Source: Hyphomonadaceae bacterium
GTDB taxonomy: Bacteria; Pseudomonadota; Alphaproteobacteria; Caulobacterales; Hyphomonadaceae
Assembly (NCBI GenBank): GCA_030697555.1
Contig: JAUYPV010000087.1
Location: forward strand, 1 to 55,518
Length of the DNA: 55,518 nt
Direction of reading: 5' to 3'
Shown: positions 35,860 through 44,319 of the stretch, one piece after another
Numbering within the stretch: the stretch's first letter is position 1
Layout of the letters: each line of letters starts with the position of its first letter
Notes under the pieces: model-generated
Databases searched by the model: none
Seen by the model: only the letters and a program-made list of their open reading frames with translations
Told to the model about the DNA's origin: nothing
Made by a program: the position numbers and the translations under genes

Positions 35860-37674
35860 ATGACGGCCATGAAGGACCTTGCCGGCCAGTTGTCGGACGC
35901 CGCGGGCGCGGCGTTCGTGTCGCTGGGGCTGGATGCGGCGCTGGGCGCGATGCGGCGCTCGGACCGGCCCGACCTTGCCGACTTCCAGTGCAATGGCGCG
36001 ATGGCCGCGGCGAAGAAGCTGAGCAAGAACCCGCGCGAGATCGCGACCAGTGTTGCGGACGCCCTGAAGGCCTCGCCGCTGGTGGCGAGCGCGGACGTGG
36101 CGGGACCGGGCTTCATCAATGTGCGGCTTAGCGCGGCGGGACTGAGCGCTCGCGCGAACGAGCTGGCGACGGACGAGCGGGCCGGGGCGCCGAAGGTGGA
36201 AAAGCCTCGCCGGGTGGTGATGGATTTCGGCGGCTGGAACGTCGCCAAGGAAATGCACATCGGGCACCTGCGCTCGACCGTAATCGGGGATTCGCTGCAG
36301 CGGACATTCCGGTTCATGGGCGACAAGGTGACCAGCGATGTGCATCTCGGCGACTGGGGACTGCAGATGGGGCTATTGATTACGGCCCTGCAGATCGAGA
36401 TGTCCGACCTTCCGTACTTCGTCGAAGGATCGAATGGCCACTTCCCCGAGGCAAGTCCGGTAACGATGGACGATCTTGGACGTCTGTATCCGCAATATTC
36501 GTTGATGATCAAGGAGACGATCGGCGAGGAGCCAAACGAGCGTCCCAATCCCGCCTATCGGCCAGACATCCACGAGGCTGCGCGCAAGGCGACCGCGGAG
36601 CTGCAGGCGGGGCGGCCTGGATACCTGGCGCTGTGGCGGCATTTCTGCAGCGTGACGCGAGTGGGGCTGGAGCGGGAGTGCGCCTCTCTTGGCGTAAAGT
36701 TCGATCTCTGGAAGGGCGAAAGCGACGCCAACGAACTCGTTCCGGAGATGACCGAAGATCTCAAGTCGCGCGGCCTCGCCGAGTTCGATGCTGGCGCTTG
36801 GATAATTCGGGTCAAGCGCGAGACTGACAAGAAGAACATGCCGCCCTTCATGCTGGTAAACCGGGACGGCGCGGTTGGTTATCACGCTACTGACCTTGCG
36901 ACGATCCTCGATCGCAAGAGAAATCTCGATCCGGAGCTGTCGCTCTATATCGTGGATGAGCGTCAGGCCTTGCACTTCGAGCAGGTGTTCCGCGCGAGCG
37001 ATCTTGCCGGTTATCTGCCGGAGAAGGGGCTTGAGCATCTTGGCTTCGGTACGGTGAACGGACCTGGCGGTAAACCCTACAAGACACGCGATGGCGGCGT
37101 GCTAAAATTGTACGAGCTGATCAACGAAGCGGATGCGACGGCGCTGGCGCGGATGAAGGAAGCTGAGCTCGGTGCGGATGTTTCAGCCGAAGAGCAGGCG
37201 GACATTGCGCACAAGGTGGCGGTGGCGGCGATCAAGTTCTCCGATCTCTCCAACGTGCGGACGACTAACTATATCTTCGATCTCGACCGGTTCATTTCGT
37301 TCGAGGGCAAGACGGGGCCGTATCTGCTGTATGCGGCGGTGCGGATCAAATCGCTGGCGCGTCGCGCGGAAGCGGAGGGCGTGAAGCCGGGGCCGATCAG
37401 CATCGAGCTGAATGCGGAGCGGGCGCTGGTGCTGGCGCTCGACGGGTTCGGCGATGCGCTGGGCGGGGCGTACGAGAAACGCATGCCGCACATCATCTGC
37501 GAGCACGCCTATACGCTGGCGCAGGCCTTCTCGGGCTTCTATGCGGCGGCTCCGATCATGTCGGAGAGCGACCCTGCGAAGAAAGCTTCGCGGTTCGCGC
37601 TGGCGATGGCGACGCTGAAGCAGCTAGAGCTGGTGCTGGGGCTGATCGGGATCGAGACGCCGGAGCGGATGTAG
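35860..37674 (+). CDS. argS: Arginyl-tRNA synthetase
   Basis: Charges tRNA(Arg). A 604-residue class I synthetase: an N-terminal Add-1 domain, the HIGH motif at residues 133-136 (KEMHIGHLRST), GDWGLQMGLLI, the catalytic-core YHATDLATI and DERQALHF, and the all-helical DALR anticodon domain ending in GLIGIETPERM. The KMSKS motif is degenerate, as in most ArgS. An ATG three codons in is an alternative start. Confidence 0.97.
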   Translation: MTAMKDLAGQLSDAAGAAFVSLGLDAALGAMRRSDRPDLADFQCNGAMAAAKKLSKNPREIATSVADALKASPLVASADVAGPGFINVRLSAAGLSARANELATDERAGAPKVEKPRRVVMDFGGWNVAKEMHIGHLRSTVIGDSLQRTFRFMGDKVTSDVHLGDWGLQMGLLITALQIEMSDLPYFVEGSNGHFPEASPVTMDDLGRLYPQYSLMIKETIGEEPNERPNPAYRPDIHEAARKATAELQAGRPGYLALWRHFCSVTRVGLERECASLGVKFDLWKGESDANELVPEMTEDLKSRGLAEFDAGAWIIRVKRETDKKNMPPFMLVNRDGAVGYHATDLATILDRKRNLDPELSLYIVDERQALHFEQVFRASDLAGYLPEKGLEHLGFGTVNGPGGKPYKTRDGGVLKLYELINEADATALARMKEAELGADVSAEEQADIAHKVAVAAIKFSDLSNVRTTNYIFDLDRFISFEGKTGPYLLYAAVRIKSLARRAEAEGVKPGPISIELNAERALVLALDGFGDALGGAYEKRMPHIICEHAYTLAQAFSGFYAAAPIMSESDPAKKASRFALAMATLKQLELVLGLIGIETPERM

Positions 37675-37680
37675 GTCGCG

Positions 37681-38148
37681 ATGGGCGCGCAGTTCGAATT
37701 TCGCATTGACGACCTTTCCGGCGTGGCGACGCAAGCGCTCGTGAAGCGGCATCTTGAGGGCATGCACGCCAGCTCGCCCGCGTGCAGCGTGCATGCGTTC
37801 GATCTGGACCGGCTGCGCCAGCCGGGCGTGACGTTCTGGTCCGGCTGGGCGGGCGACGAGATCGCCGTGATGGGTGCGCTGAAGCGGCTCGATGCGGCGA
37901 ACGGCGAGATCAAATCCATGCGTGTGGCGGATACGTTTCTCGGTAAAGGTGCAGGACGCGCGATGCTGGAGCATATCCTGAGCGAGGCGCGGCGGGCCGG
38001 GCTGAAGACGCTGTGGCTGGAGACAGGCTCGGCGCCGGCATTCGTACCAGCGCTGAAGCTCTATTAAAGCGCAGGCTTCACATTCTGCGGGCCGTTCGGC
38101 GACTACAAGGACGATCCGTTCAGCCGGTTCATGATGCGGGAGATCTGA
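37681..38148 (+). pseudogene. GNAT acetyltransferase interrupted by an in-frame stop
   Basis: The frame from ATG 37681 encodes a GNAT fold (GALKRLDAANGEIKSMRVAD, GKGAGRAMLEHIL, LWLETGS) and meets TAA at 38065-38067. The same frame continues to TGA at 38146-38148 as SAGFTFCGPFGDYKDDPFSR and further, which is the expected GNAT ending after LKLY. The family has LY-E-(S/K)AGF here, so TAA is most simply a GAA or GAG codon changed by one base. The upstream part lacks the final strand and is probably non-functional. argS ends 6 bp upstream. Confidence 0.88.
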
Positions 38149-38266
38149 GCTCAGCTGGCCGGTGTGGTGCGCCAGAGCGTGAATCGGTCGCCTGTCCCAT
38201 CGCTGCGGGAGCCGGGATTCTCGGGATGCGGCCTTCGGCCTTACCCGAGAATGACTCGTTGAGGGG

Positions 38267-38602
38267 CTACTTCTTCTTTGCAGCTTTCTTTTTTTCCGCC
38301 GGTTTCTTAGCCGCCGCCTTTTTTGCAGGAACTTTCTTCGCCGCGCCCTTCGCTGGCGAGCTGTCCCCGGCCATGGCGAGGTCGCCGCTGCTGAATTCGC
38401 GCCAGATGTGGACGACGGCGTTTGCGTGGCCGTGGCCGAGGCCCATCCGGTCCATCAGGTGCGAGCGCAGTTCGCCGTGGGTCTTCAGGCCGGACTTCGA
38501 CAGAACGAGCGTCATGTCGTCGTAGGTCTTGCCGGACGATTTCTCGGCGCTGGTGAGATAGGATTGGTAGCCCTTGTGAAGCTTCGAGCGATCCAGGGCC
38601 AT
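38267..38602 (-). CDS. DUF4287 protein with a Lys/Ala tail
   Basis: 111 residues. The N-terminal ~70 match DUF4287 (KLHKGYQSYLTSAEKSSGK, ELRSHLMDRMGLGHGHANAV). The C-terminal ~40 are an alternating Lys/Ala stretch like histone H1 or the TopA tail, which suggests nucleic-acid binding. It lies 2 bp after the M28 peptidase on the same strand. Confidence 0.8.
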   Translation of the reverse strand: MALDRSKLHKGYQSYLTSAEKSSGKTYDDMTLVLSKSGLKTHGELRSHLMDRMGLGHGHANAVVHIWREFSSGDLAMAGDSSPAKGAAKKVPAKKAAAKKPAEKKKAAKKK

Positions 38603-38604
38603 GC

Positions 38605-40317
38605 CTATTGCCCCTTCCTCGATGCATCGCGGATGCCTTTGAACTCGTTGCCGTCGTACCAGTTGGGCCAGTCAGCGGAGCTGGCGTAGCGGGTGATGAC
38701 TTCGTAGTCCGCTTTCACGTCGGCTTCGATGCCGGCGAGGTTCCAGGTGTCGGCGTATTCGTCGCTGGGCTTGTGGTAGTCGTCATCGGTGTATTTCTTG
38801 CCGATCGCTTCGCCGGCTGTGACGCCGCCCTCGACCAGATCGATGCCGCTGTCGATGTAAAGCATCGGCACGCCCTTCTTGGCGAGGCTGATGTGGTCCG
38901 AGCGGTAGAAGTAGCCGTTCTCGGGCATCGGGTCGGGACGGATGACGCGGTTGTTTTCCGCGAGCACCGTCTTCAGCATGTCTTCCATCTGCGAGGCGCC
39001 AGCGCCGATCACGATGACGTCCTTGGCCGGGCCGGAAGGCTGCAGCGCGTCGATGTTGATGCCGCCGACGATTCTGTTGAGCGGGATCAGCGGGTTCTCT
39101 CCGAAATAGGCCGAGCCGAGCAGGCCGGACTCTTCGAGTGTGACCGCCAGGAAGGTGACGGAGCGCTGCGGCTTCGGGCCCGAGGCGACTTTCTCTGCGA
39201 TCTCGAGGATGGCCGCGGTGCCGGTGGCGTTGTCGACTGCGCCGTTGTTGATCGTGTCAGCGTTGGGATCATCGCTCGTCCCTTTGCCGAGGTGGTCCCA
39301 GTGGGCCATCAGCAACAGGTGTTCGTCGGGACGCTCAGCGCCTTTCACCGTGCCGATCACGTTGCGGGAATCCTTGAACGTCACGGTCTGCGTGATGGTG
39401 GAGGAGGCTTTGAGGCCGGTCATCGGCACGGGCTTGAAGCCGCGCTTGTTGGCGGCGGCGCGCATCTTGTCGATGTCGAGCCCTGCAGCCTTGAAAAGCT
39501 CGGTCGCGTGGTTGAGCTGGATCCAGCCTTCGAGTTTCGCGCGACTGGCGCCGCCATCCTCGCGCACGAGGTCGGCCTGTTCGCCTGTCCACGAGCTTTC
39601 GACAACGCCCCAGCCATAGGCGGCGGGTTTCTCTTCATGGATGATGAGGGCGGCGGTCGCGCCCTGGCGGGCGACCTCCTCGAACTTGTAGGTCCAGCGG
39701 CCGTAGTAGGTCATCGCCTGGCCGTTGAAGAGCGACTTGTCGTTGGTGACGAAGCCCGGGTCGTTGACGAACATGACGGCGGTCTTGCCCTTCATGTCGA
39801 CGCCCGCGTAGTCGTTCCACTTCGCTTCGGGCGCGACCACGCCGTAGCCGACGAAGACGAGGTCCGAGTCAGCGAAGGAGACTTCCGCGTTCTTCTGGTC
39901 CTTGGTGATGTAGACGGCGTCTGGACCCAGCTTGAGATCCCACGACTTGCCGTCGGGCCCTGCGATCTTGAGGAAGGACTTGGCGGGATCGACGGTCTGG
40001 GCGGCCATCTTCACCACCTGGAAGTAGGTTCCATCTGGATTGCCCGGCTCCAGGCCGATGCGCTTCATCTCGGAGGCGATCCAGTCCGCGGCGGCTTCGC
40101 CCTCGGGGTCGCCGGGGCCGCGGCCTTCATATTTGTCGTCGGCGAGTTCCTTGATGCGCGCGCCGATATCGGCGGCGGTGATCTCGGGCGAGGTGGACAG
40201 GACAGCGCCGACCGGGCCGGTTGGCGCAGAGGCGGGCGCGGCCGCCTCTTCCTTGGGTCCGCAACCGGCAAGCGCGACCGACATCAGCCCTGCGGCTGAA
40301 AACGTGAGCAATCTCAT
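38605..40317 (-). CDS. M28-family zinc aminopeptidase, lipoprotein
   Basis: 570 residues. The signal peptide ends in the lipobox LAGC, then a protease-associated-like insert, then an M28 peptidase domain. Two-zinc ligands are visible: MAHWDHLGKG, NGAVDNATGTAAI (Asp), LEESGLLGS (catalytic Glu) and YFYRSDHISLAKKGVP. It probably trims peptides in the periplasm or at the outer membrane. The ATG at 40317 is six bases after GAGGGAG; an earlier ATG at 40323 is also possible. Confidence 0.92.
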   Translation of the reverse strand: MRLLTFSAAGLMSVALAGCGPKEEAAAPASAPTGPVGAVLSTSPEITAADIGARIKELADDKYEGRGPGDPEGEAAADWIASEMKRIGLEPGNPDGTYFQVVKMAAQTVDPAKSFLKIAGPDGKSWDLKLGPDAVYITKDQKNAEVSFADSDLVFVGYGVVAPEAKWNDYAGVDMKGKTAVMFVNDPGFVTNDKSLFNGQAMTYYGRWTYKFEEVARQGATAALIIHEEKPAAYGWGVVESSWTGEQADLVREDGGASRAKLEGWIQLNHATELFKAAGLDIDKMRAAANKRGFKPVPMTGLKASSTITQTVTFKDSRNVIGTVKGAERPDEHLLLMAHWDHLGKGTSDDPNADTINNGAVDNATGTAAILEIAEKVASGPKPQRSVTFLAVTLEESGLLGSAYFGENPLIPLNRIVGGINIDALQPSGPAKDVIVIGAGASQMEDMLKTVLAENNRVIRPDPMPENGYFYRSDHISLAKKGVPMLYIDSGIDLVEGGVTAGEAIGKKYTDDDYHKPSDEYADTWNLAGIEADVKADYEVITRYASSADWPNWYDGNEFKGIRDASRKGQ

Positions 40318-40413
40318 CCACATCTCCCTCAAAGTGCGGGCACATTATCCCGCGACGGGGCGCGGGCAAGGGCAGGTTTATGGGGGAGGGATGGCCAGGG
40401 CCAGAACGTAAAA

Positions 40414-40437
40414 GAGCCAGCACCGAAATGCTGGCTC
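40414..40437 (-). terminator. Terminator of the pirin gene
   Basis: GAGCCAGCA and TGCTGGCTC form a 9-bp stem with a 6-nt loop. On the minus strand it is followed by TTTT, as expected for leftward transcription out of the pirin gene. Confidence 0.75.
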
Positions 40438-40561
40438 CTCCAAAACCGAATGAATTTCCAAACTTGCGTTTTTCAGTTCAACCAGTTCGCCCAATTAACG
40501 CCGGTGTCACGGAACAGTTCCGGGGGTTCGCGGATTTTTTCTTATCCCCGGTCAGATTTCT

Positions 40562-41503
40562 TCAGGTCCAGTCGTGATGGTCCGGCTGATGATCCACCGG
40601 CATGGGCTGTGGATCGCCCGGGAGCGGGATCCAGGCAGTTTCGCCATGCGGCTGGGTGAACCAGGTCCCCTGAAAACCGCCGGCAATGGAGGCGCGCCAG
40701 TCGGCCGCGGCCTTGGCGAGGCGCTCCTTCGAGGACGCGACGAAGTTCCAGTCGAGCAGCCGCGGGCCGTCGAGCGGATCGCCGCCGGCGAACATGACCC
40801 GGGAACCTGCGGCAAGCTTCACCGGGCAGGGCCGATCGGCTGTGAGCACAGCCATCTGCGCTTCGTTGATGGTCTGGCCGCCAATCTCGGCCGACCCGCT
40901 GACGACATAGAGACAGAGTTCCGGCGCATCGGGCGCCTCGACGACGGTGTCCCGGTCAGTCTCGAGCACGCACTGGCAGATGCCGGTCGGGAACTCGACG
41001 GGCGAGCGCTTGCCGAAGGCAGACCCGGCGATCAGGACGCCCCTCGCGGCGCCGGCTTCAATGCGGGGCAGGGACTCCGCCGGGTGGTGGACGAAGGCGG
41101 GGTCCTGTTCCTGGTGCGATTGCGGCAGGGCGACCCAGGTCTGGATCGCCTCGACGCGGTGGCCGGCGGCGCGTTCCTCGGGCGGGGTACGCTCGGAATG
41201 CACGATGCCGCGGCCGGCGGTCATCCAGTTCACAGCGCCGGGGCGAATGGTCTGGACAGTTCCGAGGCTGTCGCGATGATCCAGCGCGCCCTCGAACAGC
41301 CACGTCACAGTGGCGAGCCCGATATGCGGGTGGGAACGCACATCGAGTCCCTGGCCCGGAGGCATGACAGCAGGTCCCAGATGGTCGAAGAACACGAACG
41401 GCCCGACATTGCGGTGCTTTGCAAAGGGCAGCACGCGGCGCACGGTGAAGCCGCCGAGGTCGCGCTGGCGAGGATCGATGATCAGGGCGACAGCTTCAGG
41501 CAT
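40562..41503 (-). CDS. Pirin-family bicupin protein
   Basis: 313 residues. The N-terminal cupin has the metal-binding His motif SHPHIGLATVTWLFEGALDHRDS and GRGIVHSER, typical of pirins, which may act as quercetinase-like dioxygenases or redox-linked regulators. The C-terminal region (ALCLYVV... and later FVASSKERL) is the second cupin. The ATG at 41503 (MPEAVALIIDPRQRDLGGF) was chosen because the upstream frame lacks family similarity. Confidence 0.92.
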   Translation of the reverse strand: MPEAVALIIDPRQRDLGGFTVRRVLPFAKHRNVGPFVFFDHLGPAVMPPGQGLDVRSHPHIGLATVTWLFEGALDHRDSLGTVQTIRPGAVNWMTAGRGIVHSERTPPEERAAGHRVEAIQTWVALPQSHQEQDPAFVHHPAESLPRIEAGAARGVLIAGSAFGKRSPVEFPTGICQCVLETDRDTVVEAPDAPELCLYVVSGSAEIGGQTINEAQMAVLTADRPCPVKLAAGSRVMFAGGDPLDGPRLLDWNFVASSKERLAKAAADWRASIAGGFQGTWFTQPHGETAWIPLPGDPQPMPVDHQPDHHDWT

Positions 41504-41574
41504 GTGACGATTTCTCCGGGTACGGAACTGCAGCGCAGTATGGACGTGCAGAGCTGGGATGGGAAACTGCGCGG

Positions 41575-42783
41575 ATGATTTGGTTGCTCGCGCCTTTCGC
41601 AACAAGGGGAACTTCCCCTCCCCCTTGTGTGGGTCGAGCGGCGCAGTCGCGAGCGTGCAGGGGCGGGGGGCGGTCGAACGGTAAGTTCTCTCGATATCTC
41701 GACCGCCTCACGGCCCCCCACCCCACACAAGGGGGAGGGGGAAAGCGCCAGCAGACATCGCGATGGATAGCGGGGCTCGCTCTCGGCTTCTTCTCTCTCC
41801 TCGCGGCCTGCGCGCCCGTGCAGCAATTCGCGCTCAACTATGACAGCGAGCCACGGGCCGGCTTTTCGGACAACTGGTTCACCAGTTTCGACGGGGCGAA
41901 GCTGGGGCTGAATGTCTACCGGCCGGCGCCTGAGCCAGATCAGGGCTTCGGGCCGAGCGCATCGGACCGGCAGGAAACGGTCATCGTCGCCGTTCACGGC
42001 ATGAACGACTATGCCGGCGCGTTCAACGCGGCGGGGACGTGGTGGTCGGAGCAGGGCGCGACGGTCTACGCGTATGACCAGCGCGGCTTCGGGCGGTCGC
42101 CCAAGTCCGGCATCTGGCCTGCGCCGGCGATCATGCGGCGAGACCTGAAGACCGCCGTGAAGGTTGCGCGCGACCTGCACCCCAACGCGAAGCTCGCCGT
42201 TGTCGGCGAGAGCATGGGCGCATCTGTCGTCATCACGACGTTCGCCGACGAGGATACGCCGAAGGTGGATGCGATCGTGCTGTCGGGGCCGGGCCTGCGC
42301 GGGTGGGGCACGCTGCCCTGGGTCTACAGCGCGAGCCTCTGGACCAGCGCGCATGTGCGGCCGGACTGGATCGTCGTGCCGCCCAAGGGCGTGCGCATCA
42401 CGCCGACCGACAACACGGAGAAGCTGCGCGAGATGTGGCTCGATCCCAACGTGCTCAAGACCACACGCATCGACAGCGTCTACGGCGTCGTCTCGATCAT
42501 GGAGGCGGCGGATGCGAAGATCTCGAAACTGCCGGCGAGCATCCCGACGCTGCTGACCTATGGCGCCAAGGACGAGGTGATCCCGCCCAATGGCGTGCAG
42601 CGTGCTGCGCGCAAGCTGCCTGCCCACGTGAAGACGGCCCATTACGCCAAGGGCTATCATATGCTGATGAACGACCTTCAGGCCGAGACGGCCTGGCGGG
42701 ACATTCTGACCTTCGTCGGGAATCCGGCCGCACCCCTGCCTTCGGCGGCCCCCCCGCTGCCCTGGACGGCCAAAAGCCCCTGA
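41575..42783 (+). CDS. Alpha/beta hydrolase (monoacylglycerol-lipase-like), predicted lipoprotein
   Basis: The hydrolase core is clear: VAVHGMNDYAGAF, YAYDQRGFGRSP, the nucleophile elbow VVGESMGASV, the acidic residue in YGAKDEVIPP and the His in YAKGYHML. A hydrophobic segment with a lipobox-like LLAAC sits near residue 78, where the signal peptide should end. The only in-frame ATG is at 41575, so about 65 residues precede that segment. A G/C-rich palindrome (41613-41743) lies inside this N-terminal part and is translated. The original start may have been displaced by that insertion. A GTG at 41629 is another candidate. Confidence 0.8.
   Translation: MIWLLAPFATRGTSPPPCVGRAAQSRACRGGGRSNGKFSRYLDRLTAPHPTQGGGGKRQQTSRWIAGLALGFFSLLAACAPVQQFALNYDSEPRAGFSDNWFTSFDGAKLGLNVYRPAPEPDQGFGPSASDRQETVIVAVHGMNDYAGAFNAAGTWWSEQGATVYAYDQRGFGRSPKSGIWPAPAIMRRDLKTAVKVARDLHPNAKLAVVGESMGASVVITTFADEDTPKVDAIVLSGPGLRGWGTLPWVYSASLWTSAHVRPDWIVVPPKGVRITPTDNTEKLREMWLDPNVLKTTRIDSVYGVVSIMEAADAKISKLPASIPTLLTYGAKDEVIPPNGVQRAARKLPAHVKTAHYAKGYHMLMNDLQAETAWRDILTFVGNPAAPLPSAAPPLPWTAKSP
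41613..41743. repeat. G/C-rich palindromic repeat inside the hydrolase 5' end
   Basis: TTCCCCTCCCCCTTGTGTGGG (split: 41613-41633) and its complement at 41722-41743 are identical apart from one extra G, with ~88 bp between. The arms resemble the CTCCCCC hairpin at 11668. It looks like a dispersed element of alphaproteobacterial intergenic DNA that has landed within a coding region. Confidence 0.8.
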
Positions 42784-42902
42784 AAACGATGAAATTTCGT
42801 CGATTTTCGCTCCCGTAAAATTAACCAAGAGCAGCTAGGGTTAGAGGCTGAAAAAGCCGCCTTCATGGATTGGCGGGTACGCGGGATTCCAGAAGCTTCG
42901 AC

Positions 42903-44102
42903 ATGCTTGGGCAGGTCAAGAAATTGGTGGGAACGGCGGGCGGCGGCGATATCGCCGGCCGCTTCGGCGCATGGTGGAACGGCAGCGAGTACGTCGCGCC
43001 GCAGCCAGGCGAAGAAGGCGCAGAGGCCGCCAAGGCCGAAGACAAGCCCCCGAAGAAAGCCGAAGAGAAGAAAGCTGAAGAGAAGAAAGCCGCCGAGCCG
43101 GAAGTGAAGGCCGAGGCCAAGCCAGAGGCCAAGCCCGAACCGAAACCGAAACCCGAACCTGTCGCCGAGGCGAAAGCCGATCCGTCTGACGAACTGTTCG
43201 AAGGCGCGGCCCCCGATCGCAGCGCCGATCCGGCAGACGTTGGTGCGCGTATCAAGGCGCTCGAGACGATGTGGGGCCAGGGCCGCTTCGCGCCGGGCTC
43301 GACCGCTCTCGACACGCAGATCCTAGATACCGTTCTCCAACACGCCGACAAGCTGGGCGGCGTCGGCTTCATCGGCGCGGACGCGGCGTTACTTGCAGCA
43401 TTCGGCTCGATGTCGGAGCGAGCGGCTCACGCCGCCGAGTGGCGTCATGGGTGCGTGACGCGCCTCAAGCAGCTTGCGCCCAAGGCCATCATCGCGCCCA
43501 GCGAAGTCGACCGTCCGCGCGGGTTCCATGACGGCCTGCTGGAAGGCGTCGTCAGCCATGACGCGTTTGCCTATGCCGACCACAAGCCCGGACTGGTTGC
43601 GAAGGTGTTCCGCTCGCTGACGCCGAACGGGCGCTGGGTGTTCATCGAGACCTCGCGCACCACCAACAAGACACCGCCGGAAGCCTTTGCCTCGGCCTGG
43701 GCCGAGCCGCTGCTGTCGACCTCGGACGAGATCGAGGAGCTGCTGAAATTCGCCGGCTTCGAGACGGTGCAGAAGAAGCCGGTGACCAACGACGTGCTGG
43801 AAGCGGCGCGGCAGGGCTATCAGCACCTGACGCAGGTGCTGGAAGACGCGGCGCAGAACGGCCTCACGGGCCGCGAAGGCGCGCTGTTCCTGCAGGAAGT
43901 GGCCTGGGAAGCCCAGAGCTGGCGCGCCCGGATGCGGGCGCTCGAAGGCGGCGCGCTGGAAGTGAACCTCTGGATCGCCGACAAGGGCGAGCCCGCGCTG
44001 GAACTGACGCAGCCAGTCGTCGCGGACGAAGTGCTCGACGTCGCCGTGAAGCCGGACGATGCCGGCGCCGCCGACGCGCTGTTCGACAAGGGCTCGGACT
44101 AG
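42903..44102 (+). CDS. Methyltransferase-like protein with a charged linker
   Basis: 399 residues. The N-terminal ~45 residues (GDIAGRFGAWWNGSEYVAP) are followed by a Lys/Glu/Ala/Pro-rich linker (residues ~48-105), then a class I methyltransferase-like fold (GGVGFIGADAALLAAFG, DRPRGFHDGLLEGVVSHDAF, GRWVFIETSRT) and a C-terminal helical region. The SAM-binding loop lacks the canonical Gly pattern, so activity is uncertain. It begins at ATG 42903; an in-frame start at 42870 exists. Confidence 0.7.
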   Translation: MLGQVKKLVGTAGGGDIAGRFGAWWNGSEYVAPQPGEEGAEAAKAEDKPPKKAEEKKAEEKKAAEPEVKAEAKPEAKPEPKPKPEPVAEAKADPSDELFEGAAPDRSADPADVGARIKALETMWGQGRFAPGSTALDTQILDTVLQHADKLGGVGFIGADAALLAAFGSMSERAAHAAEWRHGCVTRLKQLAPKAIIAPSEVDRPRGFHDGLLEGVVSHDAFAYADHKPGLVAKVFRSLTPNGRWVFIETSRTTNKTPPEAFASAWAEPLLSTSDEIEELLKFAGFETVQKKPVTNDVLEAARQGYQHLTQVLEDAAQNGLTGREGALFLQEVAWEAQSWRARMRALEGGALEVNLWIADKGEPALELTQPVVADEVLDVAVKPDDAGAADALFDKGSD

Positions 44103-44204
44103 CTCAGACCCGACACTGCGTCCCCGGTCCGGGTCTTCGCCAGGGACACGGCGGACAGGGCGCGCAACACGAACATTGCCAACCAACGCCTCCCGCGTTC
44201 GTTC

Positions 44205-44224
44205 ATGAGCACAATCATGCTCAT
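44205..44224. promoter_or_regulatory. Inverted repeat upstream of the amino acid dehydrogenase
   Basis: ATGAGCA and TGCTCAT flank a 6-base spacer, 95 bp before the dehydrogenase start. Size and symmetry fit a site for a dimeric regulator; no regulator gene is next to it. Confidence 0.3.
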
Positions 44225-44319
44225 CTTGCGGGTTCACGGGTGATCGCGTTGGCGCTATATGCGCGCGCAAGCCCGTAGAGCGGCTGCGCCATCTGCACCT
44301 GAAGAGACAGAGCCTCCCC

